Positions 16,638 to 24,858 of a stretch of DNA of 64,000 bases are shown piece by piece. Every line of letters starts with the position of its first letter. The first letter of the stretch is position 1. The notes beneath the pieces were generated by a model. It had not been told where the DNA came from. It worked only from the letters and a program-made list of their open reading frames with translations, and searched no databases. The stretch comes from Streptomyces sp. NBRC 109706 (GTDB lineage Bacteria > Actinomycetota > Actinomycetes > Streptomycetales > Streptomycetaceae), in NCBI RefSeq assembly GCF_000974485.1, contig NZ_BBOM01000008.1, positions 372,001 to 436,000 of the forward strand. The letters run 5' to 3'. The translations under genes were made by a program, and so were the position numbers.

Positions 16638-18842
16638 GTGCCGGAGTCGGCGTCGGTGCGCGCGGGGTTGATCACACGGACACTCTGGGGGGCACGAGTG
16701 CGAGATTCCGAGGGCCGGGCAGCCGGGGCGGCGGCAGCCGCCCACAACGACCAGTCCGGCACGAACAGTGGCAACAGCGTGCAGGCGGCGACCATCCACG
16801 GCGATGTGTACTTCGGCCACCAACCGGCCCCCGCCCCCCGGACGCCGCGACAGCTGCCGCCACGGCCACGGCATTTCACCGGCCGCGCGGAGCAGCTGGC
16901 CAGGCTGGACGCGGTCTTCGAGCGAGCCGACTCGGAGGGTGTGCCAGGGGTGGTGATGATCAGCGGCCCGCCCGGTGTCGGGAAGACCTCGTTGGCCCTG
17001 GCCTGGCTGCACCGACGCATCGCGCGCCTCCCGGACGGGCAGCTCTTTGTCGACCTGCGGGGCCATCGCATACACGAACCGATCGAGATCAGCACCGTCC
17101 TGCCCCGTTTCCTGCAGGCGCTGGGTGTGGCGCCCGAGTCGATCCCCGGCGATCTGGCCGGGCAGACCGCGCTGTTCCGGACGGTCACCGCGGACCGGCG
17201 GCTGGCGGTGCTGTGCGACAACGCGATGTCGGCGGCCCAGGTGCGCCCGCTGATACCGGTCTCGCCGGGCAGCGTCTGCCTGGTGACCAGCCGGTGGCGG
17301 CTCACCTCGCTGGCGCTGGACGGTGCCGAGATGTTTCCGCTCGGGCCGCTGGACACCGGCTCCGCCCTCGAACTGCTCGGCCGCATCGTCGGTCAGGAAC
17401 GGGTCGCCGCGCACGCCGCCGCCGCCCGTGAGCTGGTGACGGCGTACGGCCGTTTTCCCCTGGCGGTCTGTGTGGGGGCCGCGCTGCTGGCGAGCCGACC
17501 GGGGTGGAGCGTCGCCACCGCCGCGAGTCTGGTGATCAGCCCGCACACGGCGGCCGCCGACGCACCCGAGGAGGTTTCCATGAACACCAGCCTGGACCAG
17601 TTCCATGACGCACTGCCAGCGGAGGCCGGGCGGCTCTACCGTCGGCTGGGGGCCCATCCCGGGCCGGAGTTCGAGACGGAGCTGGCGCTGGCGGTCGCCC
17701 AGGCGGGCCCGCCGGTCGAGGATCCGGGCGGCTCGTTGGCCACGCTGGTCGAGGCAAACCTGTTGACGGCGGCCCCGGCCGGCCGCTACCGGTTCCACGA
17801 CCTGATCCAGCGGCACGCGCAGTCGCGCGCCGAGGCGCAGGACTCGCCGGCACTGCGCGCGGAGACGGAGCGGCGCGTGATCGACCACTATCTGGCCACC
17901 GCCAACGCGGCGGACGCCGTCGTCTCTCCTCTTCGCAAGCGGCCGGAGCCGCACTATGTCCATCCGCCGGAAAGCCCCAGGGAATTCCCCGACACCGCCT
18001 CGGGAATCGCCTGGTTCACCACCGAACACACCAATCTCATCGCGACCCAACGCCTCGCCGTGGAAAGGGAGTACGACGACGCGGTCTGGCAACTCGCGGA
18101 CGCGATGTGGCCGTTGTTCTCCTACCTGCGCGTCTATCACGACTGGATCATCAGCCAGGAACGGGGCGCCGCCGCCGCCGCGCGACTCGGGCACCTGCTG
18201 GGCGAGGCCAGGCTGCGGATGGGGCTCGGCATCGCCCTGCGCGAGGGCGGACGCCACAGGGAGGCCCTGGCCGTGTTCGACGAGGCACGGGAGCTGCGCC
18301 GCGCCCTGGGCGACCGTCGGGGCGAGGGGAACGTCTTGCACCAGGCCGGCCTCACCCACCGCCGGCTGGGCGATCTGGAAGGGGCCGCCGCCTGTTTCAC
18401 CGAGGCGGTCGAGATCCGCGGCGAGGCGGCCGATCACTGGGGGGCGGCGCGCGGTCGGGCGCGGCTGGGGGAGCTGGCGAGCCTGCGGGGAGACCATCGG
18501 CGGGCGCTGGACCTGCTCGGCACCGCGCTGGCGACGCTGGGCGAGGCCCCGCCCTCCGTCCATCTCCTGATCGTTCGGCGCCTGATGGGGGAGGCATGCC
18601 TTCGGGCCGGGCAGCCGGCGGCGGCGCGTGCCCAGCTGCTGGAGACGTTGGAGCACCTGGGCGAGGTCGGTCAGGTCTTCGAGGCAGGACGGGTGCACGA
18701 GGCGTTGGCCGAGGTGGCGGCGGCGTCGGGGGACGACGAGACGGCCCGGGCGCATCTGGCGCGGGCCGAGGAGGTGTACGCCGAGGTCGGCGCCGTGCCC
18801 GATGCGGAGCGGGTGGCTCGCGGGCTGGCCGAGCCGGACTGA
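16638..18842 (+). CDS. STAND-type NTPase with TPR repeats
   Basis: A 734-residue signalling ATPase. Near residue 45 it carries NSVQAATIHGDVYFG, a conserved leader found before NB-ARC domains in many Streptomyces STAND proteins. The NTPase domain follows with Walker A ISGPPGVGKTSLAL (about 105-118), LAVLCDNAMSAAQVRP (Walker B-like region) and CLVTSRWRLTSL (sensor). A winged-helix region comes next, then TPR-like helices from about 510 to the end (EALAVFDEARELRRALGDRRGEGN and related 40-residue units). Such proteins oligomerise on a trigger and activate partners. No effector domain is fused and none is coded next door. The GTG at 16638 is the longest start. A GTG at 16698 with GGGGGG five bases upstream is equally possible. 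Confidence 0.8.
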   Translation: MPESASVRAGLITRTLWGARVRDSEGRAAGAAAAAHNDQSGTNSGNSVQAATIHGDVYFGHQPAPAPRTPRQLPPRPRHFTGRAEQLARLDAVFERADSEGVPGVVMISGPPGVGKTSLALAWLHRRIARLPDGQLFVDLRGHRIHEPIEISTVLPRFLQALGVAPESIPGDLAGQTALFRTVTADRRLAVLCDNAMSAAQVRPLIPVSPGSVCLVTSRWRLTSLALDGAEMFPLGPLDTGSALELLGRIVGQERVAAHAAAARELVTAYGRFPLAVCVGAALLASRPGWSVATAASLVISPHTAAADAPEEVSMNTSLDQFHDALPAEAGRLYRRLGAHPGPEFETELALAVAQAGPPVEDPGGSLATLVEANLLTAAPAGRYRFHDLIQRHAQSRAEAQDSPALRAETERRVIDHYLATANAADAVVSPLRKRPEPHYVHPPESPREFPDTASGIAWFTTEHTNLIATQRLAVEREYDDAVWQLADAMWPLFSYLRVYHDWIISQERGAAAAARLGHLLGEARLRMGLGIALREGGRHREALAVFDEARELRRALGDRRGEGNVLHQAGLTHRRLGDLEGAAACFTEAVEIRGEAADHWGAARGRARLGELASLRGDHRRALDLLGTALATLGEAPPSVHLLIVRRLMGEACLRAGQPAAARAQLLETLEHLGEVGQVFEAGRVHEALAEVAAASGDDETARAHLARAEEVYAEVGAVPDAERVARGLAEPD

Positions 18843-18855
18843 CGACCGGCCGGCC

Positions 18856-18878
18856 GCGCGGGGTACCGCGCGCCCGGC
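18856..18878. terminator. Possible stem-loop between convergent STAND and PfkB genes
   Basis: A G+C-rich inverted repeat (GCGCG, loop containing GGTACC, CGCGC) follows the STAND stop and may terminate transcription from one or both sides. The stem is short and imperfect. Confidence 0.4.
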
Positions 18879-18915
18879 CGTCGCACGGCGGGGCGCGCGG
18901 CCCCGCCCGGGCGGC

Positions 18916-19860
18916 TCAGCCGCCGTCGCGTCCCGGCAGCCAGGAGCTGACCCTGGTGCGCAGCGGGTAGACCCTCCGCAGCGCGGCCAACTCCCCGCCG
19001 GTCAGGAACCCTTCGGTCGCCGTCTCCGCGCCGATCTTCCAACCGGCGAACAGCACGGCCGACTCCAGCGCCTCCACCGGTTCACCCGCCGAGAGCCAAC
19101 CGTGCAGGAAGGAGGCGAACAGCGCGTCGCCGGCCCCGTCGGTGCTGCGCACGGGGCGCGGGGTGACGGCGTCGATCTCCACCAGGCGCCCGTCGCGCAG
19201 CCCCATGACGCAGCCTTGCTCGCCCCGCCCGACGGCGGCCAACTGGCAGCCCGGGTAGCGGCCGAGCACCTCGCCAATCCACTCGGCGGGCGGGAGCCGC
19301 AGCCGCTCGTGGCTGCAGAAGAGCACGTCGGCCGCTTCGAACCAGGGGCGCTGCCCGGGATCGGTCAGATCCGCCGCCACATGGAGGTCGACGGCGACCG
19401 GCAGACCCAGCAGGTTCTTCGCGGTGTGCAGGAACGGCTCGCCGAACGGGGTGCTGGAGATGACCGCCAGATCGGCGTCCACGGACTGTTCGATGAACCG
19501 CTCCATCGGGTACTCCTGGGCCACCCCCGAGGCCGAGGCGCTTCTGGCCACCCGCCCGTCGGGCTCGACGAGGATCACCGTCTTCGCCGACTCCGGTGTG
19601 TCCACCACGCCGCGCCCCTCCAGCCCGTGCCGGCGCAGTGTGGCGCGAATGACCTCTCCCGCCTCGTCCGTGCCGACCAGGGTGCAGATCCTGGGATCGC
19701 TGCCCAGGCTCTTCAGCGCACTTCCCACATTGACCGAGCCGCCGACCACGGCGCACCGCATCCAGGACGGCCGGCGATACGCGTGGTACGGCAGTGGAAA
19801 CACCTCGACCGGCATCGTCATGGCCAGTCTGGTCATTCCCACGATGGTGATATCTGGCAT
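18916..19860 (-). CDS. PfkB-family carbohydrate kinase
   Basis: A 314-residue ribokinase-fold enzyme that phosphorylates a sugar or nucleoside using ATP. VGGSVNVGSALKSLG (about 39-53) matches the first PfkB signature. STDGAGDALFASFLHG (239-254) is the second signature, with catalytic Asp245 and the GAGD anion hole. The substrate is unknown; the family includes ribokinase, fructokinase and adenosine kinase. The ATG at 19860 has AGAGGA five bases upstream. It is divergent from a fucosidase across 320 bases. A role in metabolism of released sugar is an inference from position only. Confidence 0.85.
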   Translation of the reverse strand: MPDITIVGMTRLAMTMPVEVFPLPYHAYRRPSWMRCAVVGGSVNVGSALKSLGSDPRICTLVGTDEAGEVIRATLRRHGLEGRGVVDTPESAKTVILVEPDGRVARSASASGVAQEYPMERFIEQSVDADLAVISSTPFGEPFLHTAKNLLGLPVAVDLHVAADLTDPGQRPWFEAADVLFCSHERLRLPPAEWIGEVLGRYPGCQLAAVGRGEQGCVMGLRDGRLVEIDAVTPRPVRSTDGAGDALFASFLHGWLSAGEPVEALESAVLFAGWKIGAETATEGFLTGGELAALRRVYPLRTRVSSWLPGRDGG

Positions 19861-20104
19861 CGTTCCTCTCTTCCCCCGCTCTGCTCGAATTCCGGGCGGA
19901 ACATGGCCCGTCGCGTTGATTGTGCGGGGGGAGTCCGGACAGAAACGTTGCAGTTTCCGTGCGGAGGGCGAGCAGCGCGCCGCCGGGGGGTGCTCAGCGT
20001 CGGGGTTGCTGCGGGGTGTCGGGCCCGCAGTCCTCGGGGGACATCCCATGTACTGCTCGCCAGATCGGGCTCGTTGGTGGTTTTCTCGGTCTCTGCCGGT
20101 TCTC

Positions 20105-20133
20105 TTGCCGAGTTTTCATTGGATGTCTAGCCT
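20105..20133 (+). promoter_or_regulatory. Promoter of the GH95 gene
   Basis: TTGCCG (20105-20110) and TAGCCT (20128-20133) are separated by 17 bases, a good HrdB-type match. The spacer is comparatively A+T-rich. The ATG lies 50 bases beyond the -10 box. Confidence 0.6.
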
Positions 20134-20182
20134 GGCTCAGGCCCTGGCATCCGTCATGCATGTTGGCCCCAGGAGGCCCACG

Positions 20183-22621
20183 ATGAGGCAAGGGATCACC
20201 CGTAGGAACGCCATCAGGACGGCGATGGGAGGTGCGGCGGCAATGGCCGTGGGAGGTGTGTCCGTGGCGTCGGCGAAGGCGACGGGCGGCGCGGGGAGTG
20301 GCGGTGCGGCGGTGAACGCGGCGCCGTCACCGGAGTTGACGCTCTGGTACGACGCGCCGGCGAACGAGTGGGAGAGCGAGACGCTGCCGATCGGCAACGG
20401 CGCGCTGGGCGCGGCGATCTACGGCGGCGCGGCCGCCGAGCGGCTGCAGTTCAACGAGAAGACCCTGTGGACGGGCGGCCCCGGCTCGCCCGGCTACGAC
20501 TTCGGCAACTGGCGCGAGCCGAGGCCGGGCGCGATCGAGGACGTCCAGCGGCAACTGGACGCGAACGGCCGTGCCACGCCCGAGGAGGTGGCGGCCAGGC
20601 TCGGACAGGGCAAGACCGGGTTCGGCGCCTACCAGACCTTCGGCGAGCTCACCCTCGCGTTCCCCGACACCCCGCAGAACCCGGACGGTTACCGCCGCGA
20701 ACTGAGCATCGCCGAGGCCGTCTCCAGGGTCGGCTACTCGGCCGGCGGCGCCCAGCACACCAGGGAGTACTTCGCCTCCTACCCGGCCGGTGTGATCGTC
20801 GGGCGGATCGCCGCCGACCAGGGCGGACGGGTCTCGTTCACCCTGTCCTACGACGGGCCGCACCAGGGCGCCCAGGTGAGCGCGGCGAACGGACGGATCA
20901 CCGTGCGCGGTGCCCTCCAGGACAACGGGCTGGTCTACGAGGCGCAGGTCCAGGTGCTGACCGAGGGCGGCAGCCGTGGTGAGGACGGGAACGGCGTCAC
21001 CGTCTCCGGCGCTGACGCGGCCTGGTTCGTGCTGTCCGCCGGCACCGACTACGCCGACAGCTATCCCGAGTACCGGGGCGACGACCCGCACGACGCGGTG
21101 ACCTCGGCCGTTGACGCCGCCGCCCAGCAGAGCTACCAGCAGCTGCGCGACGCCCATGTCGCCGACTACAGCGCGCTGTTCGACAGGGTGGCACTCGACA
21201 TCGGGCAGCAGATGCCGGCGGATGTGCCCACGGACGCCCTGCTGGCGGGGTACGGCGGCGGCGACTCCGCGCGGGACAAGGCGCTGGAGGCGCTGTTCTT
21301 CGCCTATGGCCGCTATCTGCTGATCGCCTCCTCCCGCCCGGGATCGCTGCCGGCGAACCTGCAGGGGGTGTGGAACGAGTCGACCGCGCCGCCGTGGTCG
21401 GCCGACTACCACGTCAACATCAACCTGCAGATGAACTACTGGCCGGCCCATGTCACCAACCTCTTCGAGACGGCCGGGCCGCTGCACGAGTTCATCGACG
21501 CGCTCCGCGCCCCCGGACGTGAGTCCGCCCGGCAGATCTTCGAGTCGCGCGGCTGGGTGGTCGGCAACGAGACCAACCCGTACGGCTTCACCGGGCTCCA
21601 CGACTGGGCCACCTCGTTCTGGTTCCCCGAGGCCGGCGCCTGGCTCAGCCGGCATCTGTGGGACCACTACCGCTTCACCCAGGACACCGACTTCCTGGCC
21701 GGCACGGCCTATCCGGTCCTCAAGGAGGTGTCGGAGTTCTGGCTGGACAATCTGCACACCGACCCCAGGGACGGGCTGCTGGTGGTCAGCCCCAGCTACT
21801 CGCCCGAGCACGGCGACTTCACCGCCGGCGCCGCGATGTCCCAGCAGATCGTCCACGAGGCGTTCACCTCCACCCTGGAGGCGGCCGAGATCCTGGGCAC
21901 CGACCCGGAGCTGCGCCAGCAACTGGCCGCCGCCCTCGACGGGTTGGACCCGGGGCTGCGGATCGGCTCCTGGGGGCAGCTGCAGGAGTGGAAGGAGGAC
22001 CTGGACGATCCGAACAACGATCACCGCCATGTCTCCCACCTCTACGCGCTGCACCCGGGCAACCGGATCACCCCGGGCAGCCCGGAGGCGGCTGCGGCCG
22101 AGGTCTCGTTGAACGCCAGGGGCGACGGCGGCACCGGCTGGAGCAAGGCATGGAAGATCAACTTCTGGGCGCGGCTCGGCGACGGCGACCACGCGCACAC
22201 CATGCTGGCCCAGCAGCTGCGGGAGTCGACGCTGCCCAACCTGTGGGACACCCACCCGCCGTTCCAGATCGACGGGAACTTCGGCGCCACCTCGGGCGTG
22301 GCGGAGATGCTGCTGCAGAGCCACCACGGCGAGGTGGAACTGCTGCCCGCGCTGCCGGGGAGCTGGCCCGACGGGTCGGTGACGGGGCTGCGCGCGGTCG
22401 GCGACGTCACCGTGGACATCGACTGGGCGGACGGGCGGCCGACGAGTGCCCTGCTCACCGCCGGTCGTGACGGCGTGCTGCGGGTGCGTGGCGCGCTGGT
22501 GGCCGGCGGCTGTTCGGTCACCGACCGGACGGGCGGCGGGGTGACCACGCTGGCCGCCAGGGACGGGGTGGTGGAGATCCGGGCCAGCGCCGGACACTCC
22601 TACGAGATCACCGCGGGCTGA
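20183..22621 (+). CDS. Tat-exported GH95 alpha-L-fucosidase
   Basis: An 812-residue glycoside hydrolase expected to release fucose (some members: galactose) from plant or host glycans outside the cell. The N-terminus has a twin-arginine signal (ITRRNAIRTAMGG) and a hydrophobic stretch ending near residue 40. GH95 hallmarks are WYDAPANEWESETLPIGNGALGAA, RLQFNEKTLWTGGPG, NLQGVWNES, NINLQMNYWPAH, and FQIDGNFGATSG. Asp697 in the last motif corresponds to the conserved catalytic-base position. The start has AGGAGG six bases upstream. It has its own promoter and is followed by a bidirectional terminator, so it is monocistronic. Confidence 0.9.
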   Translation: MRQGITRRNAIRTAMGGAAAMAVGGVSVASAKATGGAGSGGAAVNAAPSPELTLWYDAPANEWESETLPIGNGALGAAIYGGAAAERLQFNEKTLWTGGPGSPGYDFGNWREPRPGAIEDVQRQLDANGRATPEEVAARLGQGKTGFGAYQTFGELTLAFPDTPQNPDGYRRELSIAEAVSRVGYSAGGAQHTREYFASYPAGVIVGRIAADQGGRVSFTLSYDGPHQGAQVSAANGRITVRGALQDNGLVYEAQVQVLTEGGSRGEDGNGVTVSGADAAWFVLSAGTDYADSYPEYRGDDPHDAVTSAVDAAAQQSYQQLRDAHVADYSALFDRVALDIGQQMPADVPTDALLAGYGGGDSARDKALEALFFAYGRYLLIASSRPGSLPANLQGVWNESTAPPWSADYHVNINLQMNYWPAHVTNLFETAGPLHEFIDALRAPGRESARQIFESRGWVVGNETNPYGFTGLHDWATSFWFPEAGAWLSRHLWDHYRFTQDTDFLAGTAYPVLKEVSEFWLDNLHTDPRDGLLVVSPSYSPEHGDFTAGAAMSQQIVHEAFTSTLEAAEILGTDPELRQQLAAALDGLDPGLRIGSWGQLQEWKEDLDDPNNDHRHVSHLYALHPGNRITPGSPEAAAAEVSLNARGDGGTGWSKAWKINFWARLGDGDHAHTMLAQQLRESTLPNLWDTHPPFQIDGNFGATSGVAEMLLQSHHGEVELLPALPGSWPDGSVTGLRAVGDVTVDIDWADGRPTSALLTAGRDGVLRVRGALVAGGCSVTDRTGGGVTTLAARDGVVEIRASAGHSYEITAG

Positions 22622-22642
22622 CCCGCGAAGGACTCGACGGAC

Positions 22643-22674
22643 TCGGGGCCCCGACCGGCGGATCGGGGCCCCGA
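22643..22674. terminator. Bidirectional terminator between GH95 and lactonase genes
   Basis: The 12-base palindrome TCGGGGCCCCGA occurs twice (22643-22654 and 22663-22674), eight bases apart. The two copies pair into a 12-bp stem between two convergent genes. Confidence 0.8.
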
Positions 22675-22694
22675 CCCCGTTCAGTGACGTGCCG

Positions 22695-23861
22695 TCACGC
22701 GGTGACGGCCGGCAGGACGCATTCCACGCCGGGGAAGTCGAGCGTCGCGCCGGTGGGGGTCAGGGTGCCCTCGTCCGGGTCCCGGTCCAGGACCACCACC
22801 GATCCGGTGCTCTGGTTGGCGACATAGAGACGCGACTCGTCGGCGTCCAGCGCTATGTGACGGGGGGTCGCCCCGCCGCTGTCGAAGTGGCCGACCAGGC
22901 GCGGCTCCGCCTCGTCCGCGCCGTCGACGGCGAAGACCGCGATGGAGTCATGGCCCCGGTTGGAGGCGTAGACGAACCGGCCGTCGGAGCTGACCAGCAC
23001 CTCGGCGGCCGAGTTGCCGTCCGGTGAGGTGCCGTCGGGGAGCAGCGGGACCACGGCGCCGGGGGTGAGGGCGCCGCTGTCGGGGTCGTAGCCGCAGGCG
23101 GTCAGGGTCGAGTCCAACTCGCCCAGCACATAGGCGGTTTGCCCGCCCGGATGGAAGGCCAGATGGCGCGGCCCTGAGCCGGGCGGCAGCTTCGCCTCGT
23201 GCTCCTGGGTGAGTTGGCCGGCCTCCGCGTCGAAGGCGTAGACGAAGACGGAGTCGGTGCCCAGGTCGACGGCGAAGAGCCGTTCGCCGGTGGCGTCGGG
23301 CAGCACCTGGTGCGCGTGCGGTCCCTCCTGCCGGCCCGGGTGGGGACCCGAGCCGGTGTGCTGTACGACCTGGGTCACCTCCCCGGGGGTGCCGTCCGGC
23401 GCCAGCGCGACCACGGCCACCGTGCCGTCGTTGTAGTTGGCGGAGAAGGCGTGGCCGCCGGCCGGGTGGACGCTGACATGGCACGGCCCGTCGCCGAGCC
23501 CCGAGGTGCTGCCCAGCTCGCCCAGGACGGCGCCGTCCGCGTCCAGCGCGAAGGCGTCCAGCCGCCCGCCGTCGTCGCCGATGACGGAGTACAGGGCGTT
23601 GACCGTGGGCGACACCGCCAGGAACGACGAACGGGTGCCGGGGATCAGCGCGTCCACGGACAGCGCTCCCGAGGTGGGGTCGGCGCTGGCCACGCCGATC
23701 TCGTGCTGCACGGAACCGAGATAGAACCGCGTGGGGTCGGCCAGCGGTGCCGGGGCGCGCGTGCCCGAGGCGTGCGCGCCCGAGGCGACAAATGGCAGGC
23801 TGCCGGCGGTGGCGGCGAGAAGAGTCAGGGCGGTACGTCGGGTAACCGGTGGTGGGGGCAT
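22695..23861 (-). CDS. Tat-exported lactonase-family seven-bladed beta-propeller protein
   Basis: A 388-residue protein of the YbhE/6-phosphogluconolactonase-like family. It starts PPPPVTRRTALTLLAATAG, a twin-arginine signal, so it acts outside the membrane rather than in the pentose phosphate pathway. Propeller blades show as repeats, for example GPCHVSVHPAGGHAFSANYNDGTV, SGPRHLAFHPGGQTAYVLGELDST and ATPRHIALDADESRLYVANQSTGS. It may hydrolyse an aldonolactone. AAGGAGG lies six bases before the ATG at 23861; the frame is open further upstream without a ribosome site. The TetR gene upstream runs the same way but is over 100 bases away. Confidence 0.83.
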   Translation of the reverse strand: MPPPPVTRRTALTLLAATAGSLPFVASGAHASGTRAPAPLADPTRFYLGSVQHEIGVASADPTSGALSVDALIPGTRSSFLAVSPTVNALYSVIGDDGGRLDAFALDADGAVLGELGSTSGLGDGPCHVSVHPAGGHAFSANYNDGTVAVVALAPDGTPGEVTQVVQHTGSGPHPGRQEGPHAHQVLPDATGERLFAVDLGTDSVFVYAFDAEAGQLTQEHEAKLPPGSGPRHLAFHPGGQTAYVLGELDSTLTACGYDPDSGALTPGAVVPLLPDGTSPDGNSAAEVLVSSDGRFVYASNRGHDSIAVFAVDGADEAEPRLVGHFDSGGATPRHIALDADESRLYVANQSTGSVVVLDRDPDEGTLTPTGATLDFPGVECVLPAVTA

Positions 23862-23967
23862 CGGTTTCCTCCTTGTAGTGACGGGTGGGTCCCTTGTTGC
23901 CAGGCTCAGCATCCAGGCAACCCCCGCCAATCGGAAGGGGGTTGGCGCCCGGGCCGGGAACCGGAAC

Positions 23968-24582
23968 CTACGGCTTCGGGGCGAGCAGCAGCTCCAGCTG
24001 GCGCAGCGTCTCCTCGATGTCGATCTCCGGATCGAGCAGCCACTGGATCTGCAGGCCGTCGGAGGCCGCGATCACCAGCGCCGCCGCGGCCTCGGGGGCG
24101 ATGTCGGCGCGGATGTCGCCCCGCGACTGGTCGGCCGCCACCTGCTCGGCCAGCCGCTGCCTGAGTCGTTCGAAGCGGGTGGCGAAGTACTCCCTGGACT
24201 CCTCGTGGTCGTCCTCCAGCGCGCCGGCCACCAGCGTCGAGTACAGCTGGACCAGCCCCGGCACCGCCCGGTTGCGGCGGGCCGCGTGGGTCATCACGCC
24301 GACCACCGAACCGCCGGCCGGCTCCGGATCCTCCTCCTCGCTGCGCTGCTCGGCGAACTTGTAGACCTCAAGCAGGAGTTGTTCCCTGGAGTCGAAGTAG
24401 TGCCGCAGCGCGGCATGGGACACCCCGATGGCGTCACCGATCGCCCGCAGCGACGTCCGCTGCGCGCCACGCTCGGTGAAGACCTCGATCGCCCGGGCCA
24501 GAATCTCGCGGCGACGTTCGATGCCCTTGGCGTAAGGGCCTCGGCGCGACGATCCGTTCGAGGTCCCTGCCGGCTCATCCAT
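23968..24582 (-). CDS. TetR-family transcriptional regulator
   Basis: A 204-residue repressor. The N-terminal HTH spans about residues 22-68 (RREILARAIEVFTERGAQRTSLRAIGDAIGVSHAALRHYF), and a variable ligand domain follows. It is divergent from the GH3 gene, with a symmetrical operator-like sequence (24609-24630) between them. It therefore most likely represses itself and the GH3 gene until a sugar ligand appears. The ATG at 24582 is chosen; little ribosome-site sequence precedes it, and a short-leader transcript is possible. Confidence 0.87.
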   Translation of the reverse strand: MDEPAGTSNGSSRRGPYAKGIERRREILARAIEVFTERGAQRTSLRAIGDAIGVSHAALRHYFDSREQLLLEVYKFAEQRSEEEDPEPAGGSVVGVMTHAARRNRAVPGLVQLYSTLVAGALEDDHEESREYFATRFERLRQRLAEQVAADQSRGDIRADIAPEAAAALVIAASDGLQIQWLLDPEIDIEETLRQLELLLAPKP

Positions 24583-24608
24583 GGGGGCAGAGTAGTCCCG
24601 GAACCGGC

Positions 24609-24630
24609 AAAACCTCCATACGGAAGTTTT
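24609..24630. promoter_or_regulatory. Operator-like palindrome between TetR and GH3 genes
   Basis: AAAACCTCC (24609-24617) and GGAAGTTTT (24622-24630) form an inverted repeat with one internal mismatch pair and a four-base centre. It sits 27 bases before the TetR start and upstream of the GH3 leader. Length and symmetry suit a TetR dimer. A second symmetrical patch (GCTAGCG ... GTAGCGCT) follows at 24635-24657. Confidence 0.6.
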
Positions 24631-24709
24631 CAGTGCTAGCGTTTCTTCGGTAGCGCTCTCACCAGCCAGATTTCCTCATCAGCTTCCTCTTCAGCGAACC
24701 GGAGTCACC

Positions 24710-24823
24710 GTGCGTCCTGCCCGACACACCACGCGAGGCGGTCCCTCGCCCGGGCGGACGCGGGGCGGGTACACCGCCCGGTGGCTGTACCCACCCGTCC
24801 GCGTGGCGAACCCGCGCGCCTGA
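24710..24823 (+). CDS. Possible 37-residue leader ORF before GH3
   Basis: GTG at 24710, with CGGAG six bases upstream, opens a frame of 37 codons ending in TGA at 24821-24823, 35 bases before the GH3 start. The peptide is rich in Arg, Gly and Pro (RPARHTTRGG, GYTARWLYPP) and matches no family I know. Its second half overlaps a long imperfect hairpin (about 24749-24803) with GGGTACA pairing with TGTACCC. Expression is unproven. It could be an attenuator-type leader, a gene remnant or chance. Confidence 0.3.
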   Translation: MRPARHTTRGGPSPGRTRGGYTARWLYPPVRVANPRA

Positions 24824-24858
24824 GTGCCCCGTCTGCTTCGCCCCGGGAAAGGAACCCC

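Noticed and set aside
16577..16640. ATG with a good ribosome site in a different frame from the STAND gene
   Set aside because: The frame runs into Arg/Pro-rich sequence overlapping the NTPase and matches no family. I keep it only as a possible leader, not as a gene.
16107..18755. 882-codon minus-strand frame opposite the STAND NTPase
   Set aside because: The plus-strand frame has Walker A, NB-ARC and TPR signatures; the minus frame is a composition artefact.
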